From positions 188,960 to 230,571 of the forward strand of contig NZ_GG697129.1 in NCBI RefSeq assembly GCF_000160575.1: 41,612 nt of DNA, in the 5' to 3' direction. This document shows, in pieces, positions 8,210-15,659 of the stretch. The notes under the pieces are model-generated. The model saw only the letters and a list, made by a program, of their open reading frames with translations. It made no database searches and was not told where the DNA came from. A program made the position numbers and the translations under genes. How positions within the stretch are numbered: position 1 is the first letter of the stretch; every line of letters begins with the position of its first letter. This DNA comes from Weissella paramesenteroides ATCC 33313. Lineage in GTDB: Bacteria > Bacillota > Bacilli > Lactobacillales > Lactobacillaceae.

Positions 8210-10147
8210 CTATTCTCCTAATTCACGTAAAATAATCTTATCGTACACTTTTTTTAATTCATATTCCTTATTTAAATTAGGGTTATATAATATGTTAGTT
8301 CGTTCACCTTTTGTTGATCTAGTAATCGAATTAACAAATTCTTCGAACTTCACTACCATTTGGATATCCTCTCTTTTTAAGATATACCCTTTAACAACTT
8401 TTCTAAGTAAAGCATATGTTTTATAGTCAATTTCAATTTGTTGTATCTCGTTTTTTGCAGTGGCATTTTGATTTTCAACAGTTACAACAACACTAAAATT
8501 TTTAACTTCCCATGAAATAGGCTCTAATTCTAATTCAACTGCAATTGCAGTTGAATTTTTTGCTCGCATCGTGACAACATATCTCTCTTTAGAAATTCTC
8601 CCATTCCATAGATTTACACTTTCATTAATTAACTTAAATAAATCCAGACTACTTCCCGTATTATTTACATCCTGTAATATTTCTATAAAGTCTTGAAATT
8701 CAGGATTATTTAATACAGAATTTTGTGCATTAATTAAAAATTTTACTCTGAACATTGTATTCACTAACAATTTAAAATATTTTAAATTGTCTTCCTTATT
8801 TCGAAATTTATCAAACATAGGTTCAAATCTTTTATAATCATCTCTAAAGGTTTCTTTAATAAAATTAAATACATCGTTTGAATGAAACAATTTCACGCTC
8901 AGTTTATCAACTTCTCTGTTTTGATTATTAGTCGGATCCATAAGACTAATAGTTTTTAGTAAAGCTGATGTTTCAGAATTATCAAAAACTAAGAATGGCA
9001 AGTACGAATCATAGTTAATCTTTTCTTTATTAGAAATTAAAATATCATATATAAAATTCATTAGTGTGCGAGCTGAAATTATTTCTTTATATTCAATTTG
9101 AGCTCTAATTAAAAGATAAATAATGCTGTTCTTTATATTAGAATCTAGTAGTAATTTATAATTAGCATGAAAAGCTTGCGTATGGTGATTTTTTTTATCT
9201 TGTAAATATGCTTGATAGAACGGGTTTTCCTCTTTCATTGAGAATACTTTATCAAACATTGCCAAAAAAAATTGAGATTCTACTTTATTATCATTAACTT
9301 CAAACATCTCTTGATTAAAAAATGAAACATTACTAAAAACTGGATGCGTATATGGTTGAACTTCACCATTGCTTATTCCTGATTTTTTTAAATAATTAAC
9401 CAACTCATTAAAGTTATCATTCTGCTCGAGTTTATATAATAAATTAGTAATAACCCCTAAATTTATTGCAATAATCAAACGTTTTTGTCCACGTTGAATA
9501 TTGTGATCATTATACATCTCTAATTTGTTAATAAGTGTTTCAATAGCAGTATGATTGGGACTATCACTTTCAGTTGCATCATTAATTAACTCTATTTGTC
9601 GATCATTAAACTCATTCGCATACTTTTCTTTCATATATGCCAACAAATGTGACTTACCATCTCCAACATTTCCAACTAGAAAAACTATCCCTTTTGTTTT
9701 TTCTAATAGTTTCTGGATTTGGAGTTCTAATTCAGCTTGAATTGGTCTTTCGACATGCATATATTTTTTTAACTCACTAAAATACTCAGAATCTACTACT
9801 GCTTCTTTTGACCGCATAGATAATGTTTCCAACAAAGGGCCTAGTGCTGTTTTCTCTACATCTCCTGCAGCATTTCCATTCTCAATATCTAAAATTAAGG
9901 AGGCTAACTTTCTTCGCTTTTCCTCAATTTTCTCTTTTGATAGTTCTACTTCTTCATGTTCTAAAATATATGTGACCCCAACAATTTCATCAAAAATAAA
10001 ATCTGTAATTTTTTTATTTTTTCTCAGGCTCCAAGCAGCATCCCACAGATTATCGGCTGAAAACTGAACTGTTTTAAATTTTTTTGGTCCAACAATTGCT
10101 TCATATAACCTTGATGCTTGTCTTTCATATTCTGAATAATTACACAT
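8210..10147 (-). CDS. dptF: DNA phosphorothioation-dependent restriction protein DptF (DndF), P-loop ATPase
   Basis: First gene of the dpt operon, 645 aa, with a strong GAGGAGAG ribosome-binding site before ATG 10147. From about residue 108 it resembles DptF: a SKEAVV segment, then KYMHVERPI, then Walker A GNVGDGKS at residues 159-166 followed by HLLAYMKEKY. A hydrophobic strand RLIIAINLG (about 214-222) may carry later P-loop features. In the characterised system DndF is an ATPase that acts with DndG and DndH in restriction of unmodified DNA. The N-terminal ~105 residues (containing FSADNLWDAAWSLRKNKKI) precede the usual DptF-like start and may be an added domain. A promoter with 17-bp spacing lies just upstream. 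No dndBCDE modification gene lies beside it. Confidence 0.85.
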   Translation of the reverse strand: MCNYSEYERQASRLYEAIVGPKKFKTVQFSADNLWDAAWSLRKNKKITDFIFDEIVGVTYILEHEEVELSKEKIEEKRRKLASLILDIENGNAAGDVEKTALGPLLETLSMRSKEAVVDSEYFSELKKYMHVERPIQAELELQIQKLLEKTKGIVFLVGNVGDGKSHLLAYMKEKYANEFNDRQIELINDATESDSPNHTAIETLINKLEMYNDHNIQRGQKRLIIAINLGVITNLLYKLEQNDNFNELVNYLKKSGISNGEVQPYTHPVFSNVSFFNQEMFEVNDNKVESQFFLAMFDKVFSMKEENPFYQAYLQDKKNHHTQAFHANYKLLLDSNIKNSIIYLLIRAQIEYKEIISARTLMNFIYDILISNKEKINYDSYLPFLVFDNSETSALLKTISLMDPTNNQNREVDKLSVKLFHSNDVFNFIKETFRDDYKRFEPMFDKFRNKEDNLKYFKLLVNTMFRVKFLINAQNSVLNNPEFQDFIEILQDVNNTGSSLDLFKLINESVNLWNGRISKERYVVTMRAKNSTAIAVELELEPISWEVKNFSVVVTVENQNATAKNEIQQIEIDYKTYALLRKVVKGYILKREDIQMVVKFEEFVNSITRSTKGERTNILYNPNLNKEYELKKVYDKIILRELGE

Positions 10148-10179
10148 AAACTCTCCTCAACAATAAATTATTAATTAAC

Positions 10180-10208
10180 ATTATGATACTAATGTTTTTT
10201 CCCCTCAA
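10180..10208 (-). promoter_or_regulatory. Predicted promoter of the dptFGH operon
   Basis: On the minus strand, TTGAGG (10208-10203) and CATAAT (10185-10180) are separated by exactly 17 bases. Transcription would begin near 10173, giving a leader of about 25 bases to dptF. Both boxes are one or two changes from consensus, consistent with moderate expression. No operator-like palindrome overlaps it. Confidence 0.5.
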
Positions 10209-10470
10209 TGATTTTTTAATTTAGTTTATTTTTTATAACTCCCCACTCAAATAAAAAGGCATTAACACATCAAGTCTTGGTGAATTAAAATGTTGAAATT
10301 CCCAATACCAATATAATTACCTAAAAATAAAGTAATATTGTTAAATACTTTTTTGTTTTACGAACTATCTCTCCTTTTTTTATATTACGTAAATCATACT
10401 ATTATAATAATATCAAAAATTAGTATAGTAAAATATAGCTAATTACTGAATTAACTTTAAAATCAACCAA
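10209..10470. other. AT-rich spacer between the dpt operon and the ribosomal operon
   Basis: About 260 bases with no gene, direct repeat or integrase-type attachment site that I can recognise. It is as AT-rich as the dpt genes, so the composition change to normal chromosomal sequence occurs at the rpsI terminator (about 10474). The junction of the accessory region is most likely here. Confidence 0.35.
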
Positions 10471-10473
10471 AAA

Positions 10474-10504
10474 ACTCCCAAGTCGGCAAAACCAACTTGG
10501 GAGT
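10474..10504 (-). terminator. Intrinsic terminator of rplM-rpsI
   Basis: A perfect 10-bp stem (ACTCCCAAGT at 10474-10483 and ACTTGGGAGT at 10495-10504) with an 11-base loop is followed on the minus strand by TTTTTTGG. It lies about 50 bases after the rpsI stop and ends the ribosomal operon before the accessory region. Confidence 0.9.
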
Positions 10505-10554
10505 CATTTTTGTATTCGGATCTTTGACAATCCAACAAAGTGTAATAGTAAATA

Positions 10555-10947
10555 TTAACGCTTTGAGAATTGTGAAGCCTTACGAGCTTTCTTAAGACCT
10601 GGCTTCTTACGTTCCTTCTTACGAGGGTCACGAGTAAGTAGACCAGCCTTCTTCAATGAAGCGCGGAAGTCAGGATCAACAGTCAATAGGGCACGGGCGA
10701 TACCGTGACGGATTGCACCAGCTTGACCTGAGAAACCACCACCATCAACGTTAACCAAAACATCGTAGTTTCCTAGAGTTTCAGTAACGTTAAATGGTTG
10801 CACCATAACCTCACGCAAGTTAGCGAAAGGAATGTATTGTTCTGCTGAACGACCATTGATCGTGATAGCACCGTTACCAGGTACCAAACGTACACGGGCA
10901 ACAGAGTTCTTACGACGGCCAGTTCCAGAGTATTGTACTTGAGCCAT
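10555..10947 (-). CDS. rpsI: 30S ribosomal protein S9
   Basis: The 130-residue product is full length for bacterial S9 (uS9). It begins with the conserved [16 protein letters not shown] segment and ends with the basic tail [12 protein letters not shown], whose last Arg reaches the P-site tRNA in the ribosome. The Gly-rich [19 protein letters not shown] segment in the middle is typical of the family. It is the second gene of the rplM-rpsI operon, starting 25 bases after rplM, with its own AGGAG site, and is followed by a strong terminator. Expression is likely coordinated with rplM through the L13 leader upstream. Confidence 0.98.
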   Translation of the reverse strand: MAQVQYSGTGRRKNSVARVRLVPGNGAITINGRSAEQYIPFANLREVMVQPFNVTETLGNYDVLVNVDGGGFSGQAGAIRHGIARALLTVDPDFRASLKKAGLLTRDPRKKERKKPGLKKARKASQFSKR

Positions 10948-10972
10948 GATTAAACTATTCTCCTTTCGTTAA

Positions 10973-11416
10973 TTAAATAAGGTTGGTGATATCCAACACT
11001 TCAGGGTTTTGAGCTGCGTGTGTGTGCTCTGAACCAGCAAACACGTGTAGCTTCAAAGCTTGTTGGTGACCAAGAGTACCCTTTGGCAACATACCTTGAA
11101 CTGAAAGTTCGATCAAACGTTGTGGGTTCTTCTCGCGCAAGTCACCTGCTTGACGCATCTTCAAACCACCTGGGTGGTTTGAGTGGTGGTAATAGATCTT
11201 GTCAGTGGCCTTCTTACCAGTCAAAGCAACCTTACCAGCGTTGATAACGATAACGTTATCACCAGTGTCGATGTTTGGTGTGTAAGTTGGCTTGTTCTTA
11301 CCACGTAAGATTGATGCTACGACAGTTGACAAACGTCCCAATGCAATATCAGTTGCATCAACGACGTACCACTTGCGATCGATCTCACCTGGCTTTGCCA
11401 TATAAGTTGTACGCAT
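10973..11416 (-). CDS. rplM: 50S ribosomal protein L13
   Basis: The 147-residue product matches L13 (uL13), an early-assembly protein of the large subunit. Recognisable family segments are [16 protein letters not shown] near the N-terminus, GDNVIVINA, and [10 protein letters not shown] followed by LKLHVFAG near the C-terminus. GGAGG lies about 9 bases before ATG 11416; the internal ATG at residue 6 is possible but poorly spaced. It is first in the rplM-rpsI operon, as usual in Firmicutes, and an L13-leader-like RNA structure lies directly upstream, which suggests autoregulation by L13. Confidence 0.98.
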   Translation of the reverse strand: MRTTYMAKPGEIDRKWYVVDATDIALGRLSTVVASILRGKNKPTYTPNIDTGDNVIVINAGKVALTGKKATDKIYYHHSNHPGGLKMRQAGDLREKNPQRLIELSVQGMLPKGTLGHQQALKLHVFAGSEHTHAAQNPEVLDITNLI

Positions 11417-11475
11417 GGAAAATTTCCTCCAGTTTTCTGTTTGTTTACTTTACCAATAATTAAAAAGTCGTACCA

Positions 11476-11554
11476 GGACATTCCCATTTGTGGTTGGTAA
11501 ACAATACCGATTTCTATCTTATCCTGTTTTACAGGAATAGTCAATGAAATGTCC
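11476..11554 (-). ncRNA. Ribosomal protein L13 leader RNA
   Basis: Upstream of rplM the minus-strand transcript can form a closing stem between GGACATT (11554-11548) and AATGTCC (11482-11476). Inside it is the small hairpin TCCTG-TAAAA-CAGGA (about 11522-11536). Position, size and layout fit the L13 leader found before rplM in many Firmicutes, through which L13 is thought to control its own synthesis. The assignment is by eye, without a covariance search. Confidence 0.6.
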
Positions 11555-11573
11555 TTGACAACTTGATGTTTTT

Positions 11574-12323
11574 TTAATATTTAACATCCATTAAATATAA
11601 TCCTTGGGCTGGGGCCGTAAATTGCGCTTGTTGTCGGTCTTTTACTTCGAATAAACGCTTGATATCATCTACCGGACGCACCCCATTGCCAATCTCTAAC
11701 AAGACGCCGACCATGATACGAATTTGGTTATATAAAAAGCCATTTCCTGAGAATTCAAACCAAATTTCTTCTTCCTCAGGTTTAACCCACATTTTTGCAG
11801 AATAAACCGTGCGCACCGTTGTTTTTTGTTGATAACCAGAAGCCACAAAGCTTAACCAATCATGTTCACCAACATAATCACCGATGGCTTGCTGCATCAA
11901 TTCCGGATTTAAACGGCGATGCCAATGACCCGTATAATTACGCTTAAATGGATCAATATACTCACTCGTTGAAAAGCGATAAAAATAGGTTTTATTATGA
12001 GCATTAAACTGGGCATGGAAGTCATCACTGACCTTCTCAACTTTTTTAATACCAATATCGTAAGGTAGCATCGTTGATAGCCCCTTTCGAACGGCGTCAG
12101 CTGGAATATCAAATGGCAAATCAAAATGTGCCACCTGTCCCTTGGCGTGTACGCGAGCATCCGTCCGACCGGACCCTTGCACACGAATATGCTCGGCTGG
12201 ATTCTTAGCCATTTTATTGACCACTAACTCCATCTCTGCCTGCACAGTTCGCTTATTAGGTTGTACTTGCCAACCAAAAAAATCAGTCCCATCATAAGCA
12301 ATGGTTGCTTTATAACGTGGCAT
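11574..12323 (-). CDS. truA: tRNA pseudouridine(38-40) synthase TruA
   Basis: TruA converts uridines 38-40 in the anticodon arm of many tRNAs to pseudouridine. The 249-residue length is standard. The N-terminal YDGTDFFGWQ segment and the catalytic segment GSGRTDARVHAKGQ are present, with the nucleophilic Asp at residue 55. The C-terminal half contains FSGNGFLYNQIRIMVG, also conserved in the family. It follows ecfT with a 14-base gap, the usual ecfA1-ecfA2-ecfT-truA order in lactobacilli and relatives, and probably shares their transcript. A good ribosome-binding site (GAAAGGA) lies before ATG 12323. Confidence 0.97.
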   Translation of the reverse strand: MPRYKATIAYDGTDFFGWQVQPNKRTVQAEMELVVNKMAKNPAEHIRVQGSGRTDARVHAKGQVAHFDLPFDIPADAVRKGLSTMLPYDIGIKKVEKVSDDFHAQFNAHNKTYFYRFSTSEYIDPFKRNYTGHWHRRLNPELMQQAIGDYVGEHDWLSFVASGYQQKTTVRTVYSAKMWVKPEEEEIWFEFSGNGFLYNQIRIMVGVLLEIGNGVRPVDDIKRLFEVKDRQQAQFTAPAQGLYLMDVKY

Positions 12324-12337
12324 GTTTTAAATCCTTT

Positions 12338-13141
12338 CTACATCATCCACCGCGTTGCAATCAAAGCAATCGTGAAGATAACAAATCCAATCATGGCAAC
12401 AGTATCTTGGGTATGCCAAGTTAAGATACGATACTTTGTTCGATGGTCACCACCACGATAACCACGTGCTTCCATCGCATCCCCCAACTCAATAGCCCGC
12501 TTAATGGCGTTCACAAATAACGGAATCAACAAAGGCACAAATGATTTGATACGTGCCATCAGACTGCCCTCATTAAACCGCACACCACGTGCCCGTTGTG
12601 CATTCATAATACTCTGCGCCTCATCCATTAACGTTGGAACAAAACGTAACGCAATCGATAACATCAAAGCTAGTTCAGAAACCGGTAAGCCTACTTTCTT
12701 GAACGGCTTCAATAAACTTTCCATCCCATCAGCAACGGCTAATGGCTGCGTCGTTAATGTCAAAATCGTTGAAAACATGATAATCAACATGAAACGCACG
12801 AACACGACAATACTATTGATCACACCATCAGTTGTGATTGTAATAAATGCCCAGTGCACCAAGATATCCCCAGTCTGAACAAAGAACAGTTGGAGTAATG
12901 TCGTAATGAACATCAATAAGACAAGTGGACGTAAACCACGTAGGAAGACACCAATGCCTAGTCCCGTCATCATAATTGCCAGCAAGGTAAAGGCCGCTGC
13001 TAATGCATAACCAATGACATTGTTCGCAAAGAAAACAACAAAGATAAATGCAATACTTAGTACCAATTTAGTACGAGCATCTAGCCGATGGATCCATGAG
13101 TCACCTGGCATATAGCGACCAATAATCATATTACTGAACAT
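12338..13141 (-). CDS. ecfT: ECF transporter transmembrane component EcfT
   Basis: EcfT is the membrane scaffold of the group II energy-coupling factor transporter. It links the two ATPases to interchangeable substrate-binding S components for vitamins and other micronutrients. The 267-residue protein has several membrane segments: two or three within residues 25-80, then others around 85-135 and at the C-terminal end. The cytoplasmic coupling motif is present as AMEARGYRGG (about residues 225-234), together with an upstream Ala-Arg-Gly motif (NAQRARGVRF). The start overlaps the end of ecfA2 by 11 bases. No S component is encoded nearby, as expected for a shared module. Confidence 0.95.
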   Translation of the reverse strand: MFSNMIIGRYMPGDSWIHRLDARTKLVLSIAFIFVVFFANNVIGYALAAAFTLLAIMMTGLGIGVFLRGLRPLVLLMFITTLLQLFFVQTGDILVHWAFITITTDGVINSIVVFVRFMLIIMFSTILTLTTQPLAVADGMESLLKPFKKVGLPVSELALMLSIALRFVPTLMDEAQSIMNAQRARGVRFNEGSLMARIKSFVPLLIPLFVNAIKRAIELGDAMEARGYRGGDHRTKYRILTWHTQDTVAMIGFVIFTIALIATRWMM

Positions 13142-14006
13142 GATCCACCTCCCCGTTTAATCGGGCAGCTAATTGATCAGCCAATTGATCGATGTCTAAC
13201 ACATCATGTAATTGCACACCTTTTTCTGCCAAGGCATCCGCAAACTGTTTGGCTGCAGGTACATCCAGTTGCTTTTCATGTAACCAATTTTCATCCGCAA
13301 AAATCGTAGCCGGTGATCCTGATTTAACAACCGTCCCATGTTCAAAGACCACCACATGATCAGCATATTGGGCAACATATTCCATTTGATGCGTAATCAG
13401 CACCACCGTAATTTGTCGTTCTTTTTGTAAATCAGTAAACAAAGTCATTAATTCACGTTGCCCTTGTGGGTCCAGACCTGCTGTTGGTTCATCTAAAATC
13501 AATAAATCTGGTTCCATGGCAATAACACCCGCAATTGCCACGCGACGCATCTGACCACCTGATAATTCAAATGGTGATCGTTCATACAAATCGGCCGAAA
13601 TACCGACTTTTTCTAAGGCAACTTCAGCAGCTGCCCGGGCTACTTTATCTGATGCGCCAAAATTTTTAGGTCCAAACATCACATCTTTAATGACTGTTTG
13701 TTCAAACAATTGTGCTTCTGGAAACTGAAAGACTAAACCAATATGTGCACGCAATTCATTGAGTTCTTTTAATTTTGTCTCAGCAGTCACAATTTGATTA
13801 CCCATCGTGACTTTACCAGTTGTTGGCAAAACTAATCCATCAAGGTGTTGCACCATCGTTGATTTACCAGAACCTGTATGACCAATCACAGCTGTAAATT
13901 TACCATCTGGAATTTCAAATGAAACATCATGCAGACCTGATGTCGCAAACGGTGTATTCGGTTGGTAGGTAAAACCTACTTGGTCGAAATTGATTGCCAT
14001 AACCAC
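13131..14006 (-). CDS. ecfA2: ECF transporter ATP-binding protein EcfA2
   Basis: Second ATPase of the ECF module (291 aa). Walker A is GHTGSGKST, the ABC signature LSGGQMRR, and Walker B LLILDEPTAGLDPQG, followed by the switch His in VLITHQME. The Q-loop is FQFPEAQLFE. GTG 14006 is chosen because GGAAGG lies 9 bases upstream; the nearby ATG at 14000 is the other possibility. The start lies inside the 3' end of ecfA1 (about 30 bases overlap), suggesting translational coupling and equal production of the two ATPases, which work as a heterodimer. Confidence 0.95.
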   Translation of the reverse strand: MVMAINFDQVGFTYQPNTPFATSGLHDVSFEIPDGKFTAVIGHTGSGKSTMVQHLDGLVLPTTGKVTMGNQIVTAETKLKELNELRAHIGLVFQFPEAQLFEQTVIKDVMFGPKNFGASDKVARAAAEVALEKVGISADLYERSPFELSGGQMRRVAIAGVIAMEPDLLILDEPTAGLDPQGQRELMTLFTDLQKERQITVVLITHQMEYVAQYADHVVVFEHGTVVKSGSPATIFADENWLHEKQLDVPAAKQFADALAEKGVQLHDVLDIDQLADQLAARLNGEVDHVQ

Positions 14007-14818
14007 GTTACCAGCCCTTCCGTTGTCAAATATTCATTAGGGACGCTAATTCCCCGTACCCGTAATTGTTCCTTTAACTGCTCAGCGAATGGTACTGCCA
14101 GTCCAAAACGCCGTAATTGATCCGCATTTGCAAAGATTTCTTCTGGTACACCTGTTTCCATAAGTTCACCATCATTGATAACCATGACACGGTCAGCACT
14201 TGCTGCTTCATCAATATCATGAGTAATCGAAATAACTGTTAAGTCATCCCCCATACGTGCTTTCAATTCATGAACTAGCGCAATCATCTCACGACGCCCT
14301 GTTGGATCTAACATAGCCGTTGCTTCATCTAAAATTAAAATCTTCGGTTGTAAGGCCAATACTGATGCAATTGCCACACGTTGCTTTTGCCCACCTGACA
14401 AACGAGCTGGCTCACGATCAGCAAATGGTGCCATCTGCACTTCGGCTAAGGCAGCATCCACCCGTTTAATCATTTCATCACGTGGCACACCACGATTTTC
14501 CATACCGAATGCGACATCATCCGCTACCGTAGCACCCACAAACTGATTATCAGGATTTTGAAAAACCATCCCAACCATGTCACGAATCGTCCACATATTT
14601 TCTTCAGTGGCAACAACATCGTTCACTTTAATTTCACCTTCAGTCGGTGCTAGTAAGTAATTTAATAATTTTGCAAAAGTTGATTTACCGGATCCATTAT
14701 GGCCGATAATCGCAACCCACTCACCTTTATTGATTGTTAATGATAAATCACGTAAGGCAGGTACGTCACTATTTGGATATGCGTAAGTCACATGCGACAA
14801 CGATATAATTGGCGTCAT
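13976..14818 (-). CDS. ecfA1: ECF transporter ATP-binding protein EcfA1
   Basis: First ATPase of the ECF module (280 aa). It has Walker A GHNGSGKST, Q-loop FQNPDNQFVG, signature LSGGQKQR and Walker B ILILDEATAMLDPTG with switch His in ISITHDID. The FQNPDNQ segment is typical of EcfA1/CbiO-type subunits. AAAGGAGG lies 10 bases upstream of ATG 14818. The gene leads the ecfA1-ecfA2-ecfT-truA cluster and is divergent from the TrmH-family gene at 14999. It would energise uptake by any S component present in the genome. Confidence 0.95.
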   Translation of the reverse strand: MTPIISLSHVTYAYPNSDVPALRDLSLTINKGEWVAIIGHNGSGKSTFAKLLNYLLAPTEGEIKVNDVVATEENMWTIRDMVGMVFQNPDNQFVGATVADDVAFGMENRGVPRDEMIKRVDAALAEVQMAPFADREPARLSGGQKQRVAIASVLALQPKILILDEATAMLDPTGRREMIALVHELKARMGDDLTVISITHDIDEAASADRVMVINDGELMETGVPEEIFANADQLRRFGLAVPFAEQLKEQLRVRGISVPNEYLTTEGLVTWLWQSISTK

Positions 14819-14852
14819 GTCCGCGCCTCCTTTTTATTTTCTCATACCTCTA

Positions 14853-14861
14853 ATCATAACA
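14853..14861 (-). promoter_or_regulatory. Possible extended -10 promoter of ecfA1
   Basis: Minus-strand TGTTATGAT (14861-14853) is an extended -10 element with no good -35 partner. It lies about 35 bases before ATG 14818. Confidence 0.3.
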
Positions 14862-14924
14862 AATTACTAGTCAATATGCTTTGAAATGTTCAATTTCATC
14901 TTATTTTATCAGCCCTAACCAAGT

Positions 14925-14953
14925 TTGACACGTTACACGCCCCCCGATAGAAT
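14925..14953 (+). promoter_or_regulatory. Promoter of the TrmH-family gene
   Basis: TTGACA (14925-14930) and TAGAAT (14948-14953) are separated by exactly 17 bases. Transcription would start near 14960, giving a leader of about 39 bases with AAGGAG before the ATG. The unusually C-rich spacer (CGCCCCCCGA) stands out. Confidence 0.75.
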
Positions 14954-14998
14954 TAAACTATTCATTCTGGTCGATGGGCTAGTTAATAAGGAGCAACT

Positions 14999-15604
14999 AT
15001 GTCAGATATTGATTTAACACGTTCAGCTGATTATCGTAACGTGACTGATTTTTATAAAGGTAAAACTGATGATGAGATTCGAGCATCATTAGATATGCAT
15101 CGTGGTAAAATGATTTCCATTATGCAAAATCTTAGCCATGATTTTAACAAGGCGTCTGCCGTTCGTAACAGCAATGCCTTTGGTATGCGCAAGTTAATTT
15201 TTTTGAATCCCGAAAATCCAGCGATTCCTGAGGCAACTGAAGGTATCAAAAAATGGGATCGACGTGGCTCATTAGGTACGCAAAACTACGAACACATTGA
15301 ACATCACCGCATTATTGATTATCCAGCCATTTTTGAGCACCTTCATCAAGAAGGTTACACAATTTACGCCGTGGATAATACCCCTGGTTATGACCCACAG
15401 TCGCTGTATGATATGCACTTTCCGGCTAAATCGGCCTTTCTATTTGGTGAAGAAAAGCTCGGTTTGGCTGACGATCTGATCAATGCAGCTGATGCAATGG
15501 TATATATTCCACAATATGGCAGCGTGCGCTCGATCAATGTCGGCGTTGCTCATGGTGTTATTGCTGCATTCTATGCATCACAACACCAACCAAAATTATC
15601 ATAA
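14999..15604 (+). CDS. TrmH (SpoU) family RNA 2'-O-methyltransferase
   Basis: The 201-residue product belongs to the SPOUT superfamily of knotted SAM-dependent RNA ribose methyltransferases. The three family motifs are present: an N-terminal HDFNKASAVRNSNAFG segment with the catalytic-type Arg/Asn, FLFGEEKLGL in place of the usual G-N-E-G-x-G, and IPQYGSVRSINVGVAHG near the C-terminus. There is no extra RNA-binding domain, so it is a minimal enzyme. The target (tRNA or rRNA) cannot be decided from sequence. AAGGAG is 7 bases before ATG 14999. It is a single-gene unit with its own promoter and a strong terminator, opposite to its neighbours. Confidence 0.88.
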   Translation: MSDIDLTRSADYRNVTDFYKGKTDDEIRASLDMHRGKMISIMQNLSHDFNKASAVRNSNAFGMRKLIFLNPENPAIPEATEGIKKWDRRGSLGTQNYEHIEHHRIIDYPAIFEHLHQEGYTIYAVDNTPGYDPQSLYDMHFPAKSAFLFGEEKLGLADDLINAADAMVYIPQYGSVRSINVGVAHGVIAAFYASQHQPKLS

Positions 15605-15610
15605 AAAAAA

Positions 15611-15642
15611 TTACTGGTGACTTTATTAAAAGTCACCAGTAA
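15611..15642. terminator. Bidirectional terminator
   Basis: A perfect 14-bp stem (TTACTGGTGACTTT / AAAGTCACCAGTAA) with a 4-base loop lies between the convergent TrmH-family gene and ndh. Runs of A on the left and T on the right let it serve both strands. Confidence 0.92.
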
Positions 15643-15659
15643 TTTTTGTTTTTAACAGA

